DNA from: Halobacillus litoralis
GTDB taxonomy: Bacteria > Bacillota > Bacilli > Bacillales > Halobacillaceae
DNA length: 64,000 bases
Assembly (NCBI RefSeq): GCF_020524085.2
Contig: NZ_CP129016.1
Coordinates: forward strand, 315,001 to 379,000
Reading direction: 5' to 3'
Shown: in pieces, positions 23,595-33,076 of the stretch
Layout of the letters: each line of letters starts with the position of its first letter
Position numbering within the stretch: the stretch's first letter is position 1
Position numbers and translations under genes: made by a program
The notes under the pieces: model-generated
What the model was told of the DNA's origin: nothing
Databases searched by the model: none
Seen by the model: only the letters and a program-made list of their open reading frames with translations

Positions 23595-24929
23595 TTACGC
23601 GAGGAAGATAAAGTACAGCACAAAAATCACAAACAGGAAGTACATAATCGGATGAATCTCTTTTCCGCGCCCCTTCAACAGCATCGTAATCGGATAGAAA
23701 ATGAATCCGATGGCAATACCCGTTGCAATGCTGTAGGTCATCGGCATTGCAGCAATCGTAAAGAAGGCAGGAACCGCGATTTCAAACTGATCCCAATCGA
23801 TATTTTTCAGCGTAGAAGCCATGAGCACACCAACGATGATCAATGCTGGAGCCGTCACTTCCGCGGTAACCACAGAAAGTAGTGGCGAGAAGAAAAGCGC
23901 CAAAATAAAGAATCCAGCTGTGACCACAGAGGTGAACCCTGTACGTCCACCAGCTCCAACACCAGCTGTGGACTCAATGTAAGAGGTCGTCGTCGAAGTA
24001 CCGACAACGGCACCAACGACTGTCGCTGCTGAATCGGCAAATAATGCACGGTTGGCACGCGGCAGTTTATTATCTTTCATAAAACCAGCTTGCGTCGCTA
24101 CAGCTACAAGCGTTCCGGCTGTATCGAAAAAGTCGACGAATAAGAAAGTTAAAATGACGACAAGCATTTCAATCGTAAAAATTTCACCGAAATGTGTGAA
24201 GGCCGCACCGAAAGTCGGCGCAACGCTAGGAGCTGTGCTTACAATTTCTCCAAAGCCAGCCGGTGGAGCAATCAAGCCTGTCACCATTCCTGCGATGGAT
24301 GTCAGGACCATTCCGTAAAAAATACCGCCTTTCAAGCCCATCGCCATCAGCATGATACTGACAATGATTCCAAAGATGGAAAGCAACGTTGGCCCTGCCG
24401 TCAAGTCTCCAAGTTGAACTAGTGTCGCATCACTGTTCTGCACGATCCCGGAGTTCTGAAAACCGATGAAGGCGATAAACAAGCCGATTCCGGCCCCGAC
24501 CGCTAGCTTTAGGTTTGGAGGGATCGCATCAATGATCATTGTCCGCAGGCCTGTTACAGTTAACACAATAAAAATAAGTCCAGAAGCCAAAACGCCTGCG
24601 AGCGCTGTTTCCCACGGAATTCCGAAACCTAAAACGACCGTGTACGCGAAAAATGCATTCAAGCCCATTCCCGGAGCAAGGGCGATCGGATATTTCGCAA
24701 ACAATCCCATAATCAGTGTACCGACAGCTGCTGCAATCGCCGTTGCTGTGAATACGGCTCCTTTATCAATCCTTGTTACACCTTCCGGAAGCTGCTCAAT
24801 TCCATCAAGTGCCAGGGTAGATGGGTTGACGAACAAAATGTACGCCATCGCGAGGAAGGTCGTTAAACCTGCCATAAACTCTCTGCGATATGTCGTCCCA
24901 AACTTTTCAAACTTAAAAAACTTACTCAT
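23595..24929 (-). CDS. pbuG: Guanine/hypoxanthine permease PbuG (NCS2, AzgA type)
   Basis: Proton-coupled purine base importer of 444 residues with about 12-14 membrane spans. The AzgA-type features are the N-terminal REFMAGLTTFLAMAYILFVNP, LAPGMGLNAFFAYTV, and DFFDTAGTLVAVATQAGF followed by VGTSTTTSYIES, the substrate-site region. The ATG at 24929 has GGGGAGG nine bases ahead. It lies directly downstream of guaA as in B. subtilis and carries its own promoter, PurBox pair and guanine riboswitch. Confidence 0.93.
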   Translation of the reverse strand: MSKFFKFEKFGTTYRREFMAGLTTFLAMAYILFVNPSTLALDGIEQLPEGVTRIDKGAVFTATAIAAAVGTLIMGLFAKYPIALAPGMGLNAFFAYTVVLGFGIPWETALAGVLASGLIFIVLTVTGLRTMIIDAIPPNLKLAVGAGIGLFIAFIGFQNSGIVQNSDATLVQLGDLTAGPTLLSIFGIIVSIMLMAMGLKGGIFYGMVLTSIAGMVTGLIAPPAGFGEIVSTAPSVAPTFGAAFTHFGEIFTIEMLVVILTFLFVDFFDTAGTLVAVATQAGFMKDNKLPRANRALFADSAATVVGAVVGTSTTTSYIESTAGVGAGGRTGFTSVVTAGFFILALFFSPLLSVVTAEVTAPALIIVGVLMASTLKNIDWDQFEIAVPAFFTIAAMPMTYSIATGIAIGFIFYPITMLLKGRGKEIHPIMYFLFVIFVLYFIFLA

Positions 24930-25065
24930 AACCATTTCCTCCCCTTTTCCCTCTATTTATCTCACGCCGTCACTCTATTTGTGCCCAGTACGAAATATTG
25001 AATTCCCATACACGACAATTCGATCGGCACCGGGTCCGCTTTCTCTTTTTTTCGAACCAGGTACC

Positions 25066-25103
25066 AAAAAAAAAAGACACTCTTGGAAGCTCCAAGAGTG
25101 TCT
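25066..25103 (-). terminator. Riboswitch-controlled terminator before pbuG
   Basis: AGACACTCTTGGA and TCCAAGAGTGTCT form a nearly perfect stem with a tiny loop, followed by ten T residues on the minus strand. It is the expression platform of the pbuG riboswitch. Confidence 0.9.
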
Positions 25104-25165
25104 ATATCTATACGAAGGAAACGGACGAAAGGCGCAACCTATAGAGGTCTCCCTTATCGTCTATT

Positions 25166-25241
25166 CACCAACGTAGTCAGACCGATTTACGGTAGTCTGG
25201 TAGAAACTCATGGGCCTTATTCCCAAAATTATACGACGGTG
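25166..25241 (-). promoter_or_regulatory. Guanine riboswitch aptamer, pbuG leader
   Basis: CACC/GGTG and adjoining bases form P1 on the minus strand. The core contains GTATAAT, GGAATAAGG, TTTCTACC, CCGTAAA and CTGACTACG with the guanine-specific C. An efficient intrinsic terminator follows about 60 bases later. Confidence 0.9.
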
Positions 25242-25262
25242 TTGCTTTATTCATTTGTCTCT

Positions 25263-25291
25263 ATCTTACAAGCTTCGACATCGTTCGTCAA
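25263..25291 (-). promoter_or_regulatory. Sigma-A promoter of pbuG
   Basis: TTGACG and TAAGAT are 17 bases apart on the minus strand, between the PurBox pair and the aptamer. Confidence 0.7.
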
Positions 25292-25295
25292 CCCT

Positions 25296-25340
25296 AAATC
25301 CGAACGTTAATATCTAAATTAAAATTAACGTTCGATTATT
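25296..25340 (-). promoter_or_regulatory. PurBox pair upstream of pbuG
   Basis: CGAACGTTAAT and ATTAACGTTCG are exact inverted copies whose CGAAC cores are 24 bases apart, with A/T-rich flanks. They match two opposed PurR boxes, as upstream of purE. One box touches the guaA stop codon. Confidence 0.75.
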
Positions 25341-26874
25341 CCCACTCGATTGTTGCAGGTGGCTTACTCGTCACATCGTACACGACGCGGTTGATGTGAT
25401 CGACTTCGTTGACGATTCGTGTAGAGATTTTCTCAAGGACGTCCCAAGGAATACGCGCCCAATCTGACGTCATTCCATCAATGGATGTAACGGCACGGAT
25501 CCCGATGGTGTAATCATACGTACGCTCATCGCCCATGACTCCAACAGAACGGATATCCGGAAGCACGGTGAAGTACTGCCAAATGTCACGATCAAGACCT
25601 GCTTTTTTAATTTCATCACGAAGGACATAGTCTGATTCGCGAACGATTTCAAGCTTCTCTTCTGTCACTTCACCAAGCACACGGATGGCAAGACCCGGTC
25701 CTAGGAAAGGCTGGCGCCACACAATATGCTCAGGTACACCCAGCTCTGTTCCAAGCGCACGTACTTCATCTTTGAACAATGTGTTAAGAGGCTCAATCAA
25801 TTCGAATTGCATATCCTCAGGAAGTCCACCGACATTGTGGTGAGACTTGATCGTCTGTGCTGTCTCTGTACCACTTTCGATAATATCCGTGTACAAGGTT
25901 CCTTGTGCCAGGAAGTCGATTTCCTTCAATTTTTCTGCTTCATCATCAAAAACATAAATGAATTCATTGCCGATGATCTTACGCTTCTTCTCAGGATCGG
26001 ATACACCCGCAAGCTTGCTCATGAAACGGTCTTTGGCGTCAATTTTAATAATGTTCATATTAAATCCGTCTCCAAGGGTACGCATAACATCATCCGCTTC
26101 ATTTTTACGTAGCAGCCCATGATCGACAAAAATACATGTGAGCTGATCACCAATAGCACGGTGGATCAAAGCAGCGACAACAGAAGAATCCACGCCACCA
26201 CTCAAGGCACACAACACTTTACGGTCGCCCACTTGTTCACGGATTTTCTCCACTTCCATTTCCACGACATGTTCCATCGTCCAATCATCGGTCGCGTCAC
26301 AAACATCGAAAACGAAACTGCGGAGAATGTCATTTCCATATTCAGAATGACGGACTTCCGGGTGGAACTGAACACCGTACATGCGCTCTTCATCGTTACT
26401 GATAGCGGCTACCGGGCAGGACGCGCTTGTCGCATCGACTTGGAAACCTTCCGGCGCTTCGATGACTTTATCACTGTGGCTCATCCAAACGGTTTGTTCT
26501 CTCGGTGTTTTAGCAAAAATCACCGGCTCTTTCGCCACGTTAATATCTGCTTTTCCATATTCACGCTCTTTGGCACGTTCGACTTTTCCACCAAAATGAT
26601 GGGTCATCAATTGCATGCCATAGCAAATCCCAAGGACTGGAATACCAAGTTCGAAAATCTGCTCGTCACAACGGAAGCTGTCCTCCCCATAGACGCTGTT
26701 CGGTCCACCGGATAAGATGATTCCAGTCGGGTTCATTTCTTTAATCTCTTCGATGCTCATTTTGTGAGAGTGAAGCTCACTATACACACCGAATTCACGG
26801 ATTCTTCGTGTGATCAATTGGTTATACTGGCTCCCGAAGTCCAGCACGAGAATCATGCCTTGTACTTGTTCCAT
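25336..26874 (-). CDS. guaA: GMP synthase (glutamine-hydrolysing) GuaA
   Basis: Converts XMP to GMP with glutamine and ATP. The protein is 512 residues. The N-terminal class I glutaminase has GICYGMQ (nucleophile C84) and [11 protein letters not shown]. The PP-loop ATP pyrophosphatase has LSGGVDSSV, and the C-terminal dimerisation domain ends KPPATIEWE. The ATG at 26874 is eight bases from AAGGAG; the GTG at 26883 overlaps that site and is rejected. Residue 391 is Leu in PFLGPGL, where the family is essentially always PFPGPGL: a CCA to CTA change inside a CCAGG site. It is probably another consensus error of the kind seen in purE, K and D. Confidence 0.96.
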   Translation of the reverse strand: MEQVQGMILVLDFGSQYNQLITRRIREFGVYSELHSHKMSIEEIKEMNPTGIILSGGPNSVYGEDSFRCDEQIFELGIPVLGICYGMQLMTHHFGGKVERAKEREYGKADINVAKEPVIFAKTPREQTVWMSHSDKVIEAPEGFQVDATSASCPVAAISNDEERMYGVQFHPEVRHSEYGNDILRSFVFDVCDATDDWTMEHVVEMEVEKIREQVGDRKVLCALSGGVDSSVVAALIHRAIGDQLTCIFVDHGLLRKNEADDVMRTLGDGFNMNIIKIDAKDRFMSKLAGVSDPEKKRKIIGNEFIYVFDDEAEKLKEIDFLAQGTLYTDIIESGTETAQTIKSHHNVGGLPEDMQFELIEPLNTLFKDEVRALGTELGVPEHIVWRQPFLGPGLAIRVLGEVTEEKLEIVRESDYVLRDEIKKAGLDRDIWQYFTVLPDIRSVGVMGDERTYDYTIGIRAVTSIDGMTSDWARIPWDVLEKISTRIVNEVDHINRVVYDVTSKPPATIEWE

Positions 26875-26911
26875 TTGTTCCACTCCTTGATCTATAGACT
26901 TTGATTTTCAT

Positions 26912-26970
26912 AAAAAAATGGATGGATCCCCTGCCTCAAACAACGACGACGAAGGCAGAAATCCATCCAT
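26912..26970 (-). terminator. Riboswitch-controlled terminator before guaA
   Basis: ATGGATGGAT and TGCCT pair with AGGCA and ATCCATCCAT around a variable loop, followed by seven T residues on the minus strand. Confidence 0.85.
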
Positions 26971-26995
26971 GTACATACATGTCACGTGATTCCCA

Positions 26996-27066
26996 CCTTC
27001 ATAGTCAGGGCGTTTACGGTGCCCCGGTAGAGACTCTCAGGCCATATTCCCGAGGATATACGAAGG
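26996..27066 (-). promoter_or_regulatory. Guanine riboswitch aptamer, guaA leader
   Basis: P1 is CCTTC/GAAGG. The core includes GTATATCC, GGGAATATGGCC, GTCTCTACC, CACCGTAAA and CTGACTATG with the guanine-specific C. It sits 26 bases before the terminator hairpin. Confidence 0.93.
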
Positions 27067-27092
27067 AAGAATGCATCTGATAATTTTCATTC

Positions 27093-27121
27093 ATTCTATC
27101 AACCGCATGAAAAGGAATCAA
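27093..27121 (-). promoter_or_regulatory. Sigma-A promoter of guaA
   Basis: TTGATT and TAGAAT are 17 bases apart on the minus strand. The -35 overlaps the last codons of yebA. No PurBox pair is seen here, unlike purE and pbuG. Confidence 0.65.
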
Positions 27122-29316
27122 GACAATGTCTTTTTGATTAAATTTTCCCATAATTCAGTGACTTTGGGCCACTGTGTACTTTGAGCCTCATTCCTGTAGA
27201 TGACACGCTCATAATGATTGGTCAACCGCCGCATGTCATTCGACTGATAATGCTGATCGACTGATATCGCAAAATCCCGCAACGTTTGTTCAGGCTTACG
27301 CTTGAATCCTTTATGATCAAGCACTTTCAGTAGATAATGGTAAGCTTTTTCGTACGTTTCTTCATCTTTGTTTTTCCGGTACTTACGAATGAGCAACGCT
27401 GTCATCCAACGGTACCTTGTAAAATAAAGAAAAATCGCTGCTACAAGGATTGCGCTTAAAAGCCCCCATAACCATGTGTAACTTTGATTGGAAGACCCTG
27501 CCGCTCCTGCAGCATCAGAACTTTCTTCCTCTTCCATTTGCTGCGGATTCCCCATTTGATCTTCCGGTGTTTCGCTGTCCTGGGCCGCTGCTGGATCTTC
27601 CCCTTCTTCCGTATCCACATCTGTATAGAAGTCTGTGTTGTTCGTGAATCCTTTCGTCGGCTCAAAAGGCACCCAGCCGATCTCAGGGAAATAAACCTCT
27701 ACCCAGGAGTGGGCGTTCCCGCTTGTGACTTGATATACATTTTGCAAATCATCACTAAGCTCGGTATCCCTTGTGTCTATGCGCTCTCCTCCGGTAAACC
27801 CTTTTACCCAGCGGGCTGGAATCCCTTCAGAACGAAGCATGACGACCATGGATGTAGAAAAGTTATCACAGTAACCGAGCTGGGACTCGAATAAGAACTG
27901 ATCGACATAGTCTTCATTTTCGTCTGGAACGGGAACGTCAGTCGTCGAGTATTCAAAGCCATTGGAAGAAAAGTAAGACTCGATCGCTTTGGCACGATCA
28001 TATCGATTGTCTTCTGCCTCTACAATTTGATCGGCTAGGTTTCTCACACGGTTTGGTAAACCATCTGGAAGTTGAAGGTACTGGTCACGAATTTCTTGAG
28101 GGTCGTTATCTCCCGCTTCACGTAATTGGTTGTATGCAAAGGAAGGATACTCATAATTGGCGATGAACTCATTCACCTTCGCAGGAGAATCTCCTTTCAC
28201 AGTATCCATCTCCCCCGTGTTCTCGTGGACACGAAGTTCATAATCATTCGGGAACCTGACGAGGGAAGATAACCCATAGGGATAGACCAACTTCCGGAAA
28301 GAAGCCTGCCGTGACATTTCAATCATGACCGTCTGTTCTTCCACTTCTACATTGTCCGTAAACAAATCGTAGGTAAGGTTTTGTGGGTCCATATTGGTCA
28401 CTGGCTCTTCCAGCGTATCTTCCCACCCTTTTCCTGTGTACGTATCCTTCGACTCGATCCGCCAATAACGCTCTCCATCAGCGGTCGCACGGAACACAGG
28501 GGTATCATCTTGAATGAAAGATCCGCCCAGCCGGCTGTCATCTTCTCCATAACCGACTTTTTGAACGGTGCCGCTGCCACTTCCACCTGGTCCAGCTCCG
28601 CCTGCCGCACTTTCAATATAAGGGACAGGGTCCGGCCATTGCGGATCAAGTTTCGGTGAGGCGTAAGCAGCCGCAGAGGAAAACAGGATGATCGCAAGAA
28701 GTGGGAGAGCCCATACTTGCGCTTTTTGCAATCCTTTAAAGGAAATCGATTCTTGATCCATGACTTTTGCGAAACTCGATAAGCCGAGGGCAACCATGCC
28801 AAGGATGAACGTTCTAACAATCGCCCATTTCCCATCAAAAATCGTAAACGTATCAACGACTGTGACGTAAATGAGTGTCAATACCACGAAAAAGAACATC
28901 CGACGGGCTACGACGAACCAATAATAAAGCAGATAGCTCATCAGCCATAGAAGAATCAAAAACAATAAACTTCGGAAGAGCGGCGTCATCTGCCACCATT
29001 CCTGCGACTGGATCATCTGGATGTTGAATAGAACCTGCTCATATAAGACCGAAAACCAGTCACGTGAAAAAATCCGTTCTGCGATATAGAGTCCATCCAT
29101 GATGAACGCAAGTCCCAGCCCTTTTAAAGGAATGGATAGGTACCACGGCACTTGTAAAAAAGATACGAAAAAGCAGAACGTCGCGTAGATGAAAAACACG
29201 CGGACATCATCCGTTTCGGAAATCTGCTCCATCGGACGCATCCATTCACAGAACAATAGAAAACCAGTAATGTAGAGTATCAGTTTATAGATGAACGATT
29301 GTCGCTCTTCCATCAT
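27118..29316 (-). CDS. yebA: Membrane-anchored transglutaminase-like protein YebA (TgpA family)
   Basis: Protein of 732 residues. Six or seven N-terminal membrane helices are followed by an outside region with a transglutaminase-like cysteine protease fold. The catalytic cysteine lies in ESQLGYCDNFSTSM and the histidine in GNAHSWVEVYF, with GWVPFEPT downstream. After an acidic linker and another membrane span comes a DUF4129 cytoplasmic tail. It forms an operon with a DUF58 protein and a MoxR ATPase, the usual partners of this family, and its ATG overlaps the yeaD stop. The substrate is unknown. Confidence 0.9.
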   Translation of the reverse strand: MMEERQSFIYKLILYITGFLLFCEWMRPMEQISETDDVRVFFIYATFCFFVSFLQVPWYLSIPLKGLGLAFIMDGLYIAERIFSRDWFSVLYEQVLFNIQMIQSQEWWQMTPLFRSLLFLILLWLMSYLLYYWFVVARRMFFFVVLTLIYVTVVDTFTIFDGKWAIVRTFILGMVALGLSSFAKVMDQESISFKGLQKAQVWALPLLAIILFSSAAAYASPKLDPQWPDPVPYIESAAGGAGPGGSGSGTVQKVGYGEDDSRLGGSFIQDDTPVFRATADGERYWRIESKDTYTGKGWEDTLEEPVTNMDPQNLTYDLFTDNVEVEEQTVMIEMSRQASFRKLVYPYGLSSLVRFPNDYELRVHENTGEMDTVKGDSPAKVNEFIANYEYPSFAYNQLREAGDNDPQEIRDQYLQLPDGLPNRVRNLADQIVEAEDNRYDRAKAIESYFSSNGFEYSTTDVPVPDENEDYVDQFLFESQLGYCDNFSTSMVVMLRSEGIPARWVKGFTGGERIDTRDTELSDDLQNVYQVTSGNAHSWVEVYFPEIGWVPFEPTKGFTNNTDFYTDVDTEEGEDPAAAQDSETPEDQMGNPQQMEEEESSDAAGAAGSSNQSYTWLWGLLSAILVAAIFLYFTRYRWMTALLIRKYRKNKDEETYEKAYHYLLKVLDHKGFKRKPEQTLRDFAISVDQHYQSNDMRRLTNHYERVIYRNEAQSTQWPKVTELWENLIKKTLS

Positions 29317-30578
29317 GTGTTCACCTCAAATTGTTGTTGCGTCAGCTGTTCCTCATTCAATACGTTGACAACGACGCCCTGAGTTTTCATCTGTTTCACA
29401 GCTTGATGATCCTGGAACGACATTTGTCCATGAGGACGCACATAGAAAAAGACGACACGCTTGCTTCTTTTTGCCAGTTTACTAATCGCAACCTGGATTT
29501 CCTTGTCCAAATGGTGACTGACAATCATGAGCATCACACCACTTGGAATCAAAGATTTCTCCCGCTCCATCTGTTGCGCGAAAGGAATGCGACCGACAGG
29601 ACGAATTCTTGCCAAATGCCCTTGCATTTGCTGCTGGTGAGCGTGGTCCTGGTGAAAAGGAAAGTATTTACGTCCGTCACCGAGGGACATAAAGGATAGC
29701 GGAGAAGATGTTTTATGGAACTCCTTCATCAAAGAAGCCGTGAACTCCACCGCTCCTTCAAAACTCAATTCACTCATCTCCGGATGATAGACGCCATTCA
29801 GGATGAGCATCATGTCGACACTTTTTTCCTGTTCAAATTCTTTTGTCATCATCTCATTCTTCTTCGCCGTCGTTTTCCAGTCCACCCAGGCAAAGCGGTC
29901 ACCAGGCATATATTCACGGACACCTGTTACCATATTCGTGTTCTTTTCATTCAGTTTGAAAGATGGGCTCGCCCCCTGTTCAAAGCTGTACACCCGGTCT
30001 TTCATTTTCACAGGTCTGATATAAGGAAAGACCAGCAATTTGCTTTCGTGATGATAGACGTGCTCTTTTTTTACAAAACCGAAGAAATCACCGGTCTTGA
30101 TTCGGAGTGCCTTCAATTTATGGTCACCACGAGGGACTTTATCAAGTTGGTACCGGTAAGTAATTGTCTTACTGAACCATGGAAAAACAACCTTTTTCAC
30201 TTTACGAGATTCATAAAATTGATCCGTTTTATCCATATCCTTGTATTTGTCCAGGTGCTCGTCCACTTTCTTCAGAGATTCCGGTAAGTGTTCTTCGATA
30301 ATACAGTAATAGATGGGAAAAGGAACTTTCCTCTTCAACTTCACTTCGACATCGATGGTTTCACTCCCCATCGCCATCCGTTTAGAAAGATTCCGTTCGA
30401 TTTTCCAATTATGGACCGGATAGATGAGGACAGCAGCCATATATAGGAGAAACGGCAGAAATGCATAAAAAAGAAACCAGCTGACAAAACCACCCTGGAA
30501 CATGGCATAGGAAAAGAGGATGACGAAGAGGATCGCTACGACAAGACTTCTAGCGATGATTCCAAGTTTCCGCCTCAT
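29313..30578 (-). CDS. yeaD: DUF58 domain protein YeaD
   Basis: Protein of 421 residues with two N-terminal hydrophobic helices and the DUF58 signature REYMPGDRFAWVDWKTTAKKNE, followed by a vWA-like region (MMLILNG). Partners of this type work with MoxR ATPases, but the pathway in Bacillales is not established. The start and stop overlap its neighbours by four bases each, so yeaC-yeaD-yebA is tightly coupled. Confidence 0.9.
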   Translation of the reverse strand: MRRKLGIIARSLVVAILFVILFSYAMFQGGFVSWFLFYAFLPFLLYMAAVLIYPVHNWKIERNLSKRMAMGSETIDVEVKLKRKVPFPIYYCIIEEHLPESLKKVDEHLDKYKDMDKTDQFYESRKVKKVVFPWFSKTITYRYQLDKVPRGDHKLKALRIKTGDFFGFVKKEHVYHHESKLLVFPYIRPVKMKDRVYSFEQGASPSFKLNEKNTNMVTGVREYMPGDRFAWVDWKTTAKKNEMMTKEFEQEKSVDMMLILNGVYHPEMSELSFEGAVEFTASLMKEFHKTSSPLSFMSLGDGRKYFPFHQDHAHQQQMQGHLARIRPVGRIPFAQQMEREKSLIPSGVMLMIVSHHLDKEIQVAISKLAKRSKRVVFFYVRPHGQMSFQDHQAVKQMKTQGVVVNVLNEEQLTQQQFEVNT

Positions 30579-31540
30579 TCACTAATGTTCCTCTTCACTG
30601 GAATGGACGTGGAGGATAGCAGGCTGTCAATGATCGACTCAGCCGTCTGTCCTTCAAACCTTGCTTCCGATGTGAGAATCATTCGGTGAGAAAGGACATA
30701 AGGAGCCATGAATTGCACATCATCAGGTACGACATAATCACGGTCGTGAATGAACGCATAGGCCTTAGCCGCTTTCATCAATGCCATCGATCCACGCGGG
30801 CTGACCCCAAGGTAAACGCCATCATGAGTCCGCGTCCCTGTCACAAGATCGATGATATAACGATTGACCGTTCGATCAACATAAACCTCCAACACTTCTT
30901 TTTGTAAACCAACGAGCTCTTCTCTTGTCAGCACAGCGGAAATTTCTTCAATCGGGTGGCCGTTCGAAGTTCTTGAAAGCATTTCCATTTCCTGCTTAGC
31001 TGTCGGATACCCCATCTTCATTTTTATTAGAAAACGGTCGAGCTGCGCTTCAGGCAATGGATAAGTCCCTTCATACTCAATCGGGTTTTGCGTCGCCATG
31101 ACGAAAAACGGATCACTGAGGGGCACTGTATTCCCATCGACCGTAATACTCGTCTCTTCCATCCCTTCCAAAAGAGAGGACTGCGTCTTCGGTGATGTCC
31201 GGTTGATCTCATCAGCTAGAACAATATTGCCGAGAATCGGGCCAGGTCTGAATTCGAATTCCATACTTTTTGGATTATATATCGATACACCCGTCACATC
31301 AGAAGGAAGCAAGTCTGGCGTGAATTGGATGCGTTTAAAGTCACAATCCAGAGATTTAGCCAGCGTCTTCACAAGCATCGTCTTTCCGACACCCGGAACA
31401 TCCTCTAAAAGGACATGCCCTTTCGCAAGTAATGCGACAAGGCTCAACATCGCTGCTTCTTCCTTCCCGATCATGACCTTCCTCATATTTTTAAGTACAT
31501 CCGATATTTTCGGTTGATACAAAAATGTCTGCTGAGTCAT
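30575..31540 (-). CDS. yeaC: MoxR-type AAA+ ATPase YeaC
   Basis: Protein of 321 residues of the MoxR subgroup, thought to act as a chaperone or assembly factor for the neighbouring DUF58 and transglutaminase proteins. Walker A is PGVGKT (about 49-54), Walker B is VLADEINR, and sensor 1 is FFVMATQNPIEYEGTYPLPEAQ. An AAGGGG site precedes the ATG. First gene of a three-gene operon. Confidence 0.92.
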   Translation of the reverse strand: MTQQTFLYQPKISDVLKNMRKVMIGKEEAAMLSLVALLAKGHVLLEDVPGVGKTMLVKTLAKSLDCDFKRIQFTPDLLPSDVTGVSIYNPKSMEFEFRPGPILGNIVLADEINRTSPKTQSSLLEGMEETSITVDGNTVPLSDPFFVMATQNPIEYEGTYPLPEAQLDRFLIKMKMGYPTAKQEMEMLSRTSNGHPIEEISAVLTREELVGLQKEVLEVYVDRTVNRYIIDLVTGTRTHDGVYLGVSPRGSMALMKAAKAYAFIHDRDYVVPDDVQFMAPYVLSHRMILTSEARFEGQTAESIIDSLLSSTSIPVKRNISE

Positions 31541-31598
31541 TTGGTGTACCCCTTTCTCCCTAAAATACTATTTTTTCTGAAAAATCAAGCTCATTTTA

Positions 31599-31627
31599 AC
31601 TATACTATAACGCACAGACATGAACAA
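31599..31627 (-). promoter_or_regulatory. Probable promoter of yeaC-yeaD-yebA
   Basis: TTGTTC and TATAGT are 17 bases apart on the minus strand, about 60 bases before the yeaC start. Confidence 0.45.
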
Positions 31628-31784
31628 AGGTTGTGAACCATTGGATATTATAGGAAATAGCGTCATTTCAGGGTTTATACTTCATAAAAAAATTTGTCGA
31701 TAGAAGAGGAATAAGATCCTACATGGACTTTTTTCTTTTTTCAAAAAATGGTTAACTTCCATGACTATTTATGGTATCTTGAAT

Positions 31785-31977
31785 TTGAGCCATCTTAATT
31801 AAAGATATATAAAGATGATAAGAGACGAAAGTTTGTATAGGTATAGGTGGCGGGGGCCTCAGCGTTGAGCTGAGGCTTTAAATATAGGTGTGATTGTGAA
31901 TGTATGAGCAGCAAGCACCGCACCGTTGAGGCTATTATGGTGCATGGCACGCATTAGGAATCACCCCCAACTCCGCG
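31785..31977 (+). ncRNA. Possible structured small RNA with promoter
   Basis: A candidate promoter (TTGAGC, 17 bases, TATAAA at 31808-31813) is followed by a GC-rich segment unlike its A/T-rich surroundings. GCCTCAGC/GCTGAGGC forms a perfect hairpin at 31857-31877. Further on, GCACC/GGTGC and GTGATT/AATCAC can pair, and GGGGG near 31852 can pair with CCCCC near 31964. No family is recognised (not 6S, tmRNA, SRP or a known riboswitch by eye). A 31-codon minus-strand frame also spans part of it. The strand and function are uncertain. Confidence 0.3.
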
Positions 31978-31979
31978 CA

Positions 31980-32010
31980 GAAAAAAAGCGCAAACCATTC
32001 GTTTACGCTT
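31980..32010 (-). terminator. Terminator of the redox/two-component operon
   Basis: AGCGTAAAC and GGTTTGCGCT pair on the minus strand and are followed by seven T residues. The stem contains the histidine kinase stop codon. Confidence 0.85.
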
Positions 32011-33076
32011 GCATTGGCAATGTTATAGAAAAACAGTGCTTCCGGCCGTCTGTTTCCAATTGAATTTGACCGTCATGGCGTTCAACGATCTGTTTACTGA
32101 TCGAAAGCCCGAGCCCTGAGCGTCCGTCTGAACGGGAGGGATCGACACGATAGAAGCGATCAAAAACCCGATCCTTTTCATCTACAGGGATCGCCCTTCC
32201 TTCTCCTTTTACCTCGATCACGTAGGATTTTCCTTCTGTTCTCCCTACGACCTTTACCCCATCTGTACCCTCATGGTAATCCAGAGCATTTCTCAACAGA
32301 TTGGTGAGAACCTGTTGGAAGCCTTGTCTATTTATAGGGACTTCCGCAGCTTCAATCTCACTCTTCAATCCAATCCCTTTTTTCTCAAATTCCAAATTGA
32401 ACATCTGTCTTACTTGTGAGATGACCTGTGTCATTTCCTCCTGACTGACCTCCAGTGGCTTGGTGGGTGCCACCATTCTCCAAGATTCCATGTCATCCAG
32501 CCGGGATAACAGTTGAGACACTCGATCCGTTTCTTCTGCCAGGGAACAGTATATCGCCTGATCCCCTTCAATTACCCCTTTTTCAAGGGCCTCTAAATAC
32601 CCCTGCAAATTAGATAAAGGTGTACGCAGTTCATGTGATAGGTCGCGAAGCATTTGGTGACGAGAACGCTCCTGCTGCTGCAAACGTCGGTTCATTCGAT
32701 TGAAGTGATCGACAAGCTCTCCTATTTCATCATGCGTATGGACATTTAAATTTTCTGGATAAGTCCCTGTTTTCATTGTTTCCATGGCCGAGGTCAACTC
32801 TTTGACAGGTACAAGCACTTTCCTTGTCACGGTTGAATATAAAAAAGCACCCATCACGATAACCACTCCTCCGATCACCCAGGCGTAAATGAGCAAGGAG
32901 TTGTTGAAGGTCAGCTGGGCTTCACGCTCGACACCTGTAAGATCAGCGGCAAGAAAACACGCCGTCTGATAGAGTGTCATGCCTGTAACGATGACGACTC
33001 CAATGAGAAGTGCAATGTTTACGATGGTCATTTTCACCCAAAGTTTTGGTGGCAGGAGCCGTTCAATGAGACGCAT
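32003..33076 (-). CDS. Sensor histidine kinase (HAMP, HisKA), atypical ATP-binding motif
   Basis: Protein of 357 residues with two membrane helices (about 15-35 and 60-82) around a short outside loop, a HAMP linker, and a dimerisation domain with LSHELRTP (phospho-histidine 148). The N box (NLLRNALDY, 259-267) and the G2 box (DGRSGLGLSI) are present. The usual DxGxG G1 box reads KGEGRAI at 290-296, so the aspartate that binds adenine is missing. The kinase may be weak or act mainly as a phosphatase. It overlaps the response regulator gene by 14 bases and is the last gene of the CcdA/TlpA operon. Confidence 0.88.
   Translation of the reverse strand: MRLIERLLPPKLWVKMTIVNIALLIGVVIVTGMTLYQTACFLAADLTGVEREAQLTFNNSLLIYAWVIGGVVIVMGAFLYSTVTRKVLVPVKELTSAMETMKTGTYPENLNVHTHDEIGELVDHFNRMNRRLQQQERSRHQMLRDLSHELRTPLSNLQGYLEALEKGVIEGDQAIYCSLAEETDRVSQLLSRLDDMESWRMVAPTKPLEVSQEEMTQVISQVRQMFNLEFEKKGIGLKSEIEAAEVPINRQGFQQVLTNLLRNALDYHEGTDGVKVVGRTEGKSYVIEVKGEGRAIPVDEKDRVFDRFYRVDPSRSDGRSGLGLSISKQIVERHDGQIQLETDGRKHCFSITLPMQA

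Noticed and set aside
31873..31968. 31-codon minus-strand gene within the structured segment
   Set aside because: Composition and lack of hydrophobic or family features do not support coding; kept only as a remark on the RNA candidate.
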